Positions 1 to 7,341 of a DNA stretch of 64,000 nt are shown here, piece after piece (the first letter of the stretch is position 1; every line of letters starts with the position of its first letter). The notes under the pieces are model-generated. The model saw only the letters and a list, made by a program, of their open reading frames with translations. It was not told the DNA's origin and searched no databases. The translations under genes were made by a program, and so were the position numbers. Source of the DNA: Mogibacterium sp. (GTDB taxonomy: Bacteria > Bacillota > Clostridia > Peptostreptococcales > Anaerovoracaceae); contig JAKSSP010000002.1 of assembly GCA_024403035.1 (NCBI GenBank), positions 124,001-188,000 of the forward strand, read 5' to 3'.

Positions 1-1106
1 ACTTTGTCACGATATGTCTCACCAATGATTCGGCAGAATTCATCTGCCGCTTCTTTTTTTACGATGGAAACGGTGCAGCCTCCGAATCCGCCTCCCGTCA
101 TCCTCGATCCGAGAACTCCCGGGATCTCACAGGCGGTTTCAGCGAGGACATCGAGTTCCCTGCATGACACCTCGTAATCGTCTCTAAGCGACACATGCGA
201 GGCATTCATAAGTCTTCCGAACTCCTCAAGATCTCCTGCTTCCAGCGCCTTTACGCCGTCCACGGCCCTCCTGTCCTCATATACAGCGTGCTTTGCTCTT
301 CTGAGGCACACAGGATCTCCGATAACATGCTTTTGCTTTTCGAACTCCTCAGGACTCAGCTTGCAGAGAGCCTCTGCGCCTGTGACCTTCTGAAGGGCTT
401 GAAGCGCCTCTCCGCACTCTCTCCTTCTGTCGTTGTAAGCGCTGTCCTTAAGGGAATGATTATTGTTTGTATTAGTGATGATAAGCACCTCATCTTTAAG
501 AACGAACGGCACGTACTTGAAACTGAGATCGGCTGTATCAAGGAAGATGGCATGATCCTTCTTTCCCATGGCAGAAGCGAACTGGTCCATGATGCCGCAG
601 TTGAGACCGCAATAGTGGTTCTCCGCTTCCTGCCCAAACAGCGCTATCTGCTGATTGCTTACGTCGAAGCCAAACATATCTCTAAGCATGACGCCTGTCA
701 GTACCTCGAGCGACGCGGAAGAAGAAAGCCCCGCTCCTGCAGGAATGTCTCCTCCTATGATGATGTCAAGTCCGCAGTCCATCTTAAAGCCGTGTTTGTC
801 GAAAGCCCACATTACACCCTTTGGATAAGCAGTCCAGCCCTTGTCTTCCAGCGGCCAGAATTCATCGATGCTGGTCTCTACAACATCGCTTTCGCTGAAG
901 TTCACGGAATAGAAACGCAGTTTGTCATCATTCCTCTTCGCTGCCGCGGCATATGTACCGTAAGACAGAGCGCAGGGAAACACATGGCCTCCATTGTAGT
1001 CAGTATGCTCGCCTATGAGATTCACTCTGCCCGGCGCAAAGTACGCGCGGATATCATCTGTCTTTCCGTATATCTCCCTGAATGCCTTTATTACAGTGTC
1101 TTTCAT
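1..1106 (-). CDS. galK: galactokinase, 3' end cut by window edge
   Basis: Phosphorylates galactose to galactose-1-phosphate with ATP, the first committed step of the Leloir pathway in the cytoplasm. The reading frame is open from an ATG at 1106 to the window edge, about 368 residues of a family that usually has about 390. The galactokinase signature GRVNLIGEHTDYN lies at residues 26-38, the ATP-binding GHMP motif GAGLSSSAS at 124-132, the presumed catalytic Asp in MDQF at 174, and the C-terminal GGGFGG motif near the edge. The ATG overlaps the stop codon of the upstream GH3 gene in an ATGA arrangement, so the two are probably translationally coupled. That suggests galactose is released from a beta-galactoside or mixed oligosaccharide by the same operon. 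The end of the protein is not visible. Confidence 0.95.
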   Translation of the reverse strand, partial: MKDTVIKAFREIYGKTDDIRAYFAPGRVNLIGEHTDYNGGHVFPCALSYGTYAAAAKRNDDKLRFYSVNFSESDVVETSIDEFWPLEDKGWTAYPKGVMWAFDKHGFKMDCGLDIIIGGDIPAGAGLSSSASLEVLTGVMLRDMFGFDVSNQQIALFGQEAENHYCGLNCGIMDQFASAMGKKDHAIFLDTADLSFKYVPFVLKDEVLIITNTNNNHSLKDSAYNDRRRECGEALQALQKVTGAEALCKLSPEEFEKQKHVIGDPVCLRRAKHAVYEDRRAVDGVKALEAGDLEEFGRLMNASHVSLRDDYEVSCRELDVLAETACEIPGVLGSRMTGGGFGGCTVSIVKKEAADEFCRIIGETYRDK

Positions 1107-3538
1107 TTGCGTTTGATATCCTTTCCGAGTCTTTCCATCACACGGAGCAGCCATCCCGCGTTCTCTCTTAGCTGACGTTCTGTTACCGTACCGTCATTCA
1201 GCCCTGCGATTATCTGTCTGTAGTCCTTTTTACCTCCCGGCATAAACAGACTGCAGCCCGCGGCTGCTACCTTAGCAGCATCAGGCGTGCCGTACTTTGA
1301 GCCCTTTGCCAGCAGCATATCGCCTCCGATCACCCAGTCGGTCATGATAAGACCGTCGAATCCGTATTCGCTCCTGAGTATCTCAGTCAAAGCCTTGCTT
1401 TCCGAAGTATGCTCTCCATTGAGCAGGTTGTATGAGGTCATCACCGACATCGGATCCGCCTCACGCACGCATATGCCGAATCCCTTGAGGTAGATCTCGC
1501 GGAGCGCCCTCTCACTGACGATGCTGTTGCTTGCGTAGCGGTTGGTCTCCTGATTGTTTGCGGCATAGTGTTTTATCGTCACTCCCCGGCCCGGATGCTT
1601 CTGCACGCCCCTGGTGAGAGCCGCGGCGAACCTGCCGCTTATGAGCGGATCCTCCGAATAGTATTCGAAGTTGCGTCCGCAGAGAATGTTTCTGTGTATA
1701 TTGAGAGCCGGAGCCAGCCAGAGATCGATGCCGAAGATATCCATCTCGCTCGCGACTATATCGCCGCACATCTCCGCGAAGTCCGTGTTCCAGCTCTGAG
1801 CAATGGCTGTCGCGATAGGAATGGCTGTGCAGTTCTGTTCTATCACCTGCGCTCCTCTGGCAGGTTTTGCTTCTCTCATCAGCACTGCTCTGAGAGCGCC
1901 CGGCAGCATGTCTGTCATGGATTCAGGGATCGCCGATCCGATTATGTGTTTGCCCTTAGCGTCCTCATAGTATCCGCGCGCTATCCTGATGCCGGCAGGC
2001 CCGTCGGACATGATGATGCTGCCAAGTCCTCTGTTCTTGAACATCACGGTCGATTCGCCCGCTGCGCCTGCGACACTCTGAGCAGAGTCTCCTATCACGC
2101 TGCTTATGCCGATCTTGTCAGGATCAAAGTTGCCTACGTTCAGGAAAGCCAGCTCCTCTGCGGTAAAACCATCCAGAATACTGTCATCTGTGACGGAGGC
2201 TCCCCACTTACCCGGAAGCTGTGTCTCGCAGCCTGAAAGATCAAGAGCGGTGACCGGAAGTCCTGCTGTCTCAAAGTCCCTTATACCGGGGCTTCTAAGA
2301 TCATCAAAGTCGGCTCCTTCAAACAGCCTTGCGGAGCGTCTGACGATGAAGTCATTGTCAAGAGTAAGGACCGCTGCGGGCTCCGCGTTTCTGCTGTCCG
2401 GACCTGCCAGAACGATGTACTCGCCCTTTTCAAGTAAATATGCTGCCGCTTTCACATCGAACGCGGCGAGTTCTCTTATGTCAAATCTGACAGTTGCCAT
2501 GGCGCTCTTGCCCGGCGCCAGTTCTTCTGTCTTTGCAAAGCCCGCAAGGCTCTTCGTTTCTCTGCCCAGCCTTCCCTGAGGACAAGATATATATACCTGA
2601 AGCGTTTCCTTGCCGGCAAATTTTCCTGTGTTAGTGATCTTTGCGGATACCTCAATGACAGATCCGTCCGCCTTTACTTTTGCCTTGCCCGTCTCAAAGT
2701 CTGTATAGCCCAGCCCGTATCCGAACGGGAACATCGGCTCGAATCCGAAGGAATCGTAATACCTGTATCCGACAAATATGCCCTCTCTGTAGCGGCAGTC
2801 ATCTCTTCTTCCGAAATCACCGGCAGTACAGAGATCCTCGGTAGCAGCCCATGTGGTAGTAAGCTTGCCTGACGGATACGCCTTTCCCAGGAGTATGTCC
2901 GCAAGAGCGGCCCCTGTCTCGACACCCAGCTGCGACAGTACCAGGATGTTGCCAACTCCAGCCACAGGCGAAAGATCGACAGGACCACCGGCATTTATCA
3001 CAAGCATGAATTTCTTATAGCGCGCGTTGAGCATGATGATATCCCGCACTTCGCTGTCGGTCAGAAGCAGGTCACCCTTCTCCGCCAGCCTGTCGTTGCC
3101 CTCGCCGGATATCCTCGACACTACATACACGGCCGCGGCAGCTGAATAGTCAAGCGGGATCAGGTATTCCGGCTGCTTAACTACTGCTCCCATGGACGCA
3201 GCAAAGATGTTTATCTTTTCCTTGCGGGACTTTTTGAATATCTCAGAGCGTCTCTTCTCCTTTTCCCTCTCGTTGAACGGTCTGAACATGTCAGACCAGA
3301 ACGGATTGGTTATGGTAAAGCCGGCGTCTTTCAGTCCCTGTTCGACGCTCACGAAATAACGGGAGTTGACCTCGCCCGATCCGGTGCCGCCCTTTACGGT
3401 GTCTCTTACACCGCTTCCGCAGGCAGCGATCCTGCACGGCCCTTCAAGCGGAAAAGCACCGTTCTTTTTGAGCAGTACGGTGCATTCTCCAAGATAAGGC
3501 CTGAGCCTGTCTATATTGTCCTTTTCGTATTTGTTCAT
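1103..3538 (-). CDS. GH3 family beta-glucosidase with permuted domain order
   Basis: Predicted cytoplasmic beta-glycosidase, with no signal peptide. In most GH3 enzymes the TIM barrel comes first. Here the order is reversed: the GH3 C-terminal alpha/beta domain occupies about residues 1-270 (YPSGKLTTTW, YGLGY), a fibronectin III-like domain follows at about 285-385 (KETLQVYIS), and the catalytic barrel lies at about 450-790. The barrel carries the sugar-binding and acid/base-region motifs SDGPAGIR, GRNFEYYSEDP and IKHYAANNQE, and the nucleophile is Asp734 in MTDW. This order is known from Ruminococcus albus and Butyrivibrio beta-glucosidases, and 811 residues fits that group. It is followed directly by galK with a 4-base overlap. 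Substrate is uncertain; beta-glucosides or beta-galactosides are both possible. Confidence 0.9.
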   Translation of the reverse strand: MNKYEKDNIDRLRPYLGECTVLLKKNGAFPLEGPCRIAACGSGVRDTVKGGTGSGEVNSRYFVSVEQGLKDAGFTITNPFWSDMFRPFNEREKEKRRSEIFKKSRKEKINIFAASMGAVVKQPEYLIPLDYSAAAAVYVVSRISGEGNDRLAEKGDLLLTDSEVRDIIMLNARYKKFMLVINAGGPVDLSPVAGVGNILVLSQLGVETGAALADILLGKAYPSGKLTTTWAATEDLCTAGDFGRRDDCRYREGIFVGYRYYDSFGFEPMFPFGYGLGYTDFETGKAKVKADGSVIEVSAKITNTGKFAGKETLQVYISCPQGRLGRETKSLAGFAKTEELAPGKSAMATVRFDIRELAAFDVKAAAYLLEKGEYIVLAGPDSRNAEPAAVLTLDNDFIVRRSARLFEGADFDDLRSPGIRDFETAGLPVTALDLSGCETQLPGKWGASVTDDSILDGFTAEELAFLNVGNFDPDKIGISSVIGDSAQSVAGAAGESTVMFKNRGLGSIIMSDGPAGIRIARGYYEDAKGKHIIGSAIPESMTDMLPGALRAVLMREAKPARGAQVIEQNCTAIPIATAIAQSWNTDFAEMCGDIVASEMDIFGIDLWLAPALNIHRNILCGRNFEYYSEDPLISGRFAAALTRGVQKHPGRGVTIKHYAANNQETNRYASNSIVSERALREIYLKGFGICVREADPMSVMTSYNLLNGEHTSESKALTEILRSEYGFDGLIMTDWVIGGDMLLAKGSKYGTPDAAKVAAAGCSLFMPGGKKDYRQIIAGLNDGTVTERQLRENAGWLLRVMERLGKDIKRK

Positions 3539-3547
3539 ATGAAACCT

Positions 3548-4809
3548 CTAGTACCCGGCCGCGAGACCGAACATCAGGATCGCCGATGTAAGGATCAGAT
3601 TCAGAGTCTGGAATTTCCATGAGTACCTGAACCATTCTCCGTAGCTGACATCGGACAGTCCGAGAGTTATAAGGAGTCCCGCGTTCGTTGGATATATTAC
3701 ATTGCTGAAGCCGTCGCCGAACGCAAAGGCAACTATGGCCAGCTGCATGTTGATGCCGAAGAGCTGAGCGAGCGGCGCGATTATCGGTATTAGCAGGAAC
3801 GCCTTGGCTGAGCCCGATGAGATGAAGAAGTTCATCACCAGGCATATCGCGTATATAAAGAGCACGACTCCGGCCTTGGACATGCTTCCTGCCATGCCCG
3901 CCGCTCTGAACAGTATAGTGTCGAGTATCTTTCCTTCGACCATTGTGTATTTGATCGAGGATGCCATAAGTATCATGAGGATGGAAGGAGCTATGGCTAT
4001 GCCAATGCCGAGTATGACCGCAAAGACTTTGAGGCCTTTGTCCATGCGCCCGTCCTGCCTATACTCTATGCCTGCTTCGACTTCTCCGGCTGGCTTCTCT
4101 ATTTTGAGAGCGTAGCGTCTTACGAACCACAGAAGCAGAGCGTATATCAGGACGAACAAAATGCCCTCAGCCACATGCCGCTGAACATCGGAAGACCCGC
4201 CAGACTCTGCGCAACTCCTATGGTAAACGGGTTGGCGATACCCGCGGCAAATCCGCAGCCCGTCGCCAGAAGCGACATACCTATGCCCGTTACGGAATCC
4301 CATCCAAGAGCCACCGCAAGCGCCACTACTATAGGCGCCATAGGAATAACTTCTTCAAATGATCCGACCAGTGAGCCCAGAGCCATGAAGAAGAATATCA
4401 GGACAGCCATCAGCTTATACTTGACGTCTCCGAACCTATCAACTATCTTGCCCAGCATGTAGTTCATCATGCCGCACGCCGTAAGAGAGTTGAAAACTCC
4501 TCCTATGACAAGCAGGAATATGAGCACGGCAATGATGGTGCCGGAACCCTCCGCCCCAAGCACCAGAAACGGTGAAAGAAGCCATTTCCAGAACGGGATG
4601 CCTCCTTCGACATAATGAAATCCGGCATCGGTATCTATGACCGTATGTCCCGACTCATCTGCGATCCGGGCGTATTCGCCGCCCGGGATCACGAGCGTGA
4701 GCACGTAGGTAGCCACCATCAGGATGAAGATTATCCCGATGGCTATGAGAAACGACCTCGCGCCTATGTTGATGCCGTCGCTGTTGTCTCTCCTTCCCTT
4801 GCCTGCCAT
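3548..4809 (-). pseudogene. YfcC-family anion/amino-acid carrier, frameshifted
   Basis: Multi-pass inner-membrane carrier of the YfcC / C4-dicarboxylate anaerobic carrier family. The N-terminal part reads in one frame from ATG 4809 to a stop near 4147, and the C-terminal part reads in another frame from about 4170 to 3548. The protein matches the family on both sides, so one base appears to be missing around the CCC at 4164-4166. The rejoined product would have about 420 residues, shorter than the usual 460-510. The lost length appears to be in the middle, where a segment after KVFAVILGIGIA joins directly to PSILMILMASS, normally separated by roughly 60 residues. Conserved parts include GSFEEVIPM and SSGSAKAF. 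It sits between an M20 peptidase and the GH3 gene in the same direction, and may once have carried peptides or amino acids. A sequencing error could explain the frameshift but not the short middle. Confidence 0.75.
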
Positions 4810-4826
4810 CTGTCAGCTCCTCTCGA

Positions 4827-6155
4827 TCAGACGTGAGTATACATGTATCTGTAATAATCTACTGCAGGAACCAGAGTATCGATGCTTACGCACTCGTTGA
4901 CACCATGTATCGAATCCATCTGTTCTCTGTCGATGGTAAACGGCAGGAACCTTATGCACTGATTGCAGACTATGTCGAAGAACCTTGCGTCCGAACCACC
5001 GGTCATTATGTACGGCGCGCAGGCGTCGACGCCCGGCACTGTATTCACAACAGCCTGTTTTACCAGCCTGAATGCATCTCCCCTGAAGTCCGCCAGCCTC
5101 GATTCCGGCTCCTCCTGAATGACCTCGGCCTCAATGCCGAACTTTTTCGCGATCTTGCTGATCGCCCTGATAGAATCCTCTTTGCCCTGATGGTGTGAGC
5201 ATCTCATGTCGCCTATCACCCAGGCTTCGGACGGTATCACGTTCACGGCTTCTCCGCCGCCTGTCATCGTGAAGGCAATGGTGGTCGAGACCATCGCTCC
5301 GGTAGCCGCTCCCAGCACAGGCATGAGTCTGCCGAGCTGTTTTCTGTACTTGTCGGCTTTCTCCATGAGTTTTCCGGCTCTGCCCATGTGCGGGGCTATG
5401 ATCTTGAGCATCTCCGCCAGGGCCGGGGCCAGTTCGACATCGAACACCTGATGTTTTTCTACGTAGGCCATGAATTTGGCAAGTCTTACGATAGGTGTGT
5501 TCTTCTCAGGCGTTGAGGCGTGCCCTCCTGCGGATCTCGCCGTGAACTTCATGTTGACGACGCTCTTTTCTCCGACGCCTATCATCGCGAAGGTTCCTTT
5601 GGCCCCGCTGATAGGTTCACGGACAATGTCTCCGCCTTCGTCAAAGACCATCTCAAACCTGATGCCCTGATCGTACAGTTTTTCTGCCACGGCTCGTGCG
5701 CCGGCGCCGAAAGTCTCCTCGTTGCAGTTGCTTTCAAAATAAATATCGCGTTCAGGAACGAATCCTTCCGCGGCAAGCTCATCGGCCGCCTGGAACATCG
5801 CCCATGTACCGCCCTTGTCATCGAGTGTGCCTCGTCCCCATATCTTTCCATCCGCGATCTCCGCGCCGAAAGGAGGGTACTTCCAGTCCTCCGCCTTTGC
5901 CGGTACGACATCGTGATGGTTCATGAACAGCACCGGCATTTTTGTTACACCGCTGCCCTTCCACTTCAGCAACATGGCGCCGTCGACCATCTCGAGTTCA
6001 CATGCCTTGCGGATATTAGGGAACATTTCCCACAGCACTTCACGGAACTTCTCGAAGTTCTCCGGGGGACTGCCGCATTCCGGATCTGATACAGTCTCGC
6101 ATCTGATGAGTTTGCGGAAGTTTTCTATGTATCTTTCCTGTCTTTCCTTGTCCAT
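4827..6155 (-). CDS. M20 family metallopeptidase (dipeptidase-like)
   Basis: Zinc-dependent exopeptidase or amidohydrolase of the M20/M25/M40 superfamily, probably cytoplasmic. At 442 residues it has the expected two-domain length. Metal-binding elements are visible: HHD at residues 80-82, LDDKGG at 111-116 and the catalytic Glu pair in NCNEET at about 146-147. The dimerisation domain follows (ARSAGGHASTP), and GGSDARF is near the C terminus. It is preceded by GAGGGCGTT just before the ATG and followed 17 bases later by the damaged YfcC carrier. A peptidase next to an amino-acid or peptide carrier is a common pairing. The exact substrate cannot be told from sequence. Confidence 0.88.
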   Translation of the reverse strand: MDKERQERYIENFRKLIRCETVSDPECGSPPENFEKFREVLWEMFPNIRKACELEMVDGAMLLKWKGSGVTKMPVLFMNHHDVVPAKAEDWKYPPFGAEIADGKIWGRGTLDDKGGTWAMFQAADELAAEGFVPERDIYFESNCNEETFGAGARAVAEKLYDQGIRFEMVFDEGGDIVREPISGAKGTFAMIGVGEKSVVNMKFTARSAGGHASTPEKNTPIVRLAKFMAYVEKHQVFDVELAPALAEMLKIIAPHMGRAGKLMEKADKYRKQLGRLMPVLGAATGAMVSTTIAFTMTGGGEAVNVIPSEAWVIGDMRCSHHQGKEDSIRAISKIAKKFGIEAEVIQEEPESRLADFRGDAFRLVKQAVVNTVPGVDACAPYIMTGGSDARFFDIVCNQCIRFLPFTIDREQMDSIHGVNECVSIDTLVPAVDYYRYMYTHV

Positions 6156-6185
6156 AACGCCCTCTTTTCTTTTAGCGGGTGCTGA

Positions 6186-6575
6186 TTATTTCTTCTCCTT
6201 GAGCAGGTCGCGGATCTCTGTCAGCAGTTCGATGTCAGCAGGTGTAGGTTCAGGCTCTGTAGGAGCTTCTGCCTTCTCTGCTTCGAGTTTAGCCTTTGCC
6301 TTGTTGAGCGCCTTGATGATCATGAAGAGCACCCATGCGATCAGCAGGAAGTCTATGATGGCCTGGATGAACGCGCCGTATCCGATGGCAGCGTTGCCGA
6401 CCATGATCGACATGTCCGCTACGCTCTTTCCGCCGCTTATGGCTCCAATGATAGGCATCAGGATGGAATCAACAAGAGCTGTCACGATAGCTGTGAAAGC
6501 TCCGCCGATTATGATGCCTACTGCCATGTCCATTACGTTGCCTTTGCTTATGAATTCCTTAAACTCCTTTATCAT
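6186..6575 (-). CDS. mscL: large-conductance mechanosensitive channel
   Basis: Homopentameric emergency valve in the cytoplasmic membrane that opens under high membrane tension during hypo-osmotic shock. The 129 residues match the family. The N-terminal amphipathic helix (IKEFKEFISKGNVMDMAVG) leads into TM1 (IIIGGAFTAIVTALV), followed by a short periplasmic loop, TM2 (FIQAIIDFLLIAWVLFMII) and a charged cytoplasmic C-terminal helix with acidic repeats (EAEKAEAPTEPEP). A good GGGGAAAGAAA ribosome binding site lies just upstream. It sits 43 bases after a lipoprotein cyclophilin gene in the same direction. Confidence 0.97.
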   Translation of the reverse strand: MIKEFKEFISKGNVMDMAVGIIIGGAFTAIVTALVDSILMPIIGAISGGKSVADMSIMVGNAAIGYGAFIQAIIDFLLIAWVLFMIIKALNKAKAKLEAEKAEAPTEPEPTPADIELLTEIRDLLKEKK

Positions 6576-6618
6576 TTTCTTTCCCCTTTCGTTATAAGAA
6601 ATTATTATTATCTTTTTA

Positions 6619-7242
6619 TCAGTCTATGATCCTGACTGCTGTTATGACAGGCTGATCCTCCTGAGCGATAGTGCCGTTGCTGTCAAGCGGCTGAGCATCC
6701 GCAGCGATCTTGTCGACTACTTCCTGACCGGATGTAACATGTCCGAAAGCGGCGTACTGGCCATCCAGGTGCGGAGCATCCGCTACCATGATGAAAAACT
6801 GTGAGCTGGCGCTGTTCGGATCCTGCGCCCTGGCCATGGATATGACGCCCTTGACATGTTCTATGTTGTTTTCGTATCCGTTTGCCGCGAATTCCCCAAC
6901 GATATTGTTGCCGGATCCTCCCGTGCCGTCGCCGTTAGGGTCGCCTCCCTGGATCATGAAGCCGTCGATAATACGGTGGAATGTGAGTCCGTCATAGAAA
7001 CCGCTGCTTGCGAGATCCATGAAGTTCTGCACGGTTATAGGAGCCGTGTCTCCGTCGAGCTCGAGGCTGACCGTACCGTAATCAGCGATATCTATCTCCG
7101 CGTGATGAATTCCGATTCCTTCCACCTTAGGTGTCTCCGGCACTTCCGGCTCGGGCTCCGTACTGCCGCCTCCGCATCCCGCAAGTATCATCAGCGATAC
7201 TGACATCAGGATTACGAGGATAGTTCTGAGATCTCTTTTCAT
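6619..7242 (-). CDS. peptidyl-prolyl cis-trans isomerase, cyclophilin-type lipoprotein
   Basis: Extracytoplasmic folding factor that isomerises X-Pro bonds. A signal peptide with a type II lipobox (LAGC, lipidated Cys23) is followed by a Glu/Pro-rich linker, so the domain is anchored on the outer face of the membrane. The cyclophilin domain runs from about residue 45 to the end, with the active-site motif FHRIIDGFMIQGGDP near 90 and QFFIM plus HLDGQYAAFG further on. The length of 207 residues fits a short bacterial cyclophilin with a lipoprotein leader. The next gene in the same direction is mscL. Confidence 0.93.
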   Translation of the reverse strand: MKRDLRTILVILMSVSLMILAGCGGGSTEPEPEVPETPKVEGIGIHHAEIDIADYGTVSLELDGDTAPITVQNFMDLASSGFYDGLTFHRIIDGFMIQGGDPNGDGTGGSGNNIVGEFAANGYENNIEHVKGVISMARAQDPNSASSQFFIMVADAPHLDGQYAAFGHVTSGQEVVDKIAADAQPLDSNGTIAQEDQPVITAVRIID

Positions 7243-7341
7243 TGATGTATATGTCCTTTCATTAATTTTTGTCTGGATCGTTTCCGCCGTAAGGCCTATG
7301 TCAAAAAGATAGCACCCTGCGGGGTTTAAATCAATCGATTG

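Noticed and set aside
195..1175. A plus-strand open frame of 326 codons opposite galactokinase
   Set aside because: The minus strand encodes a clear galactokinase over the same bases with all family motifs. The antisense frame has no motifs, and its openness follows from the codon bias of the real gene.
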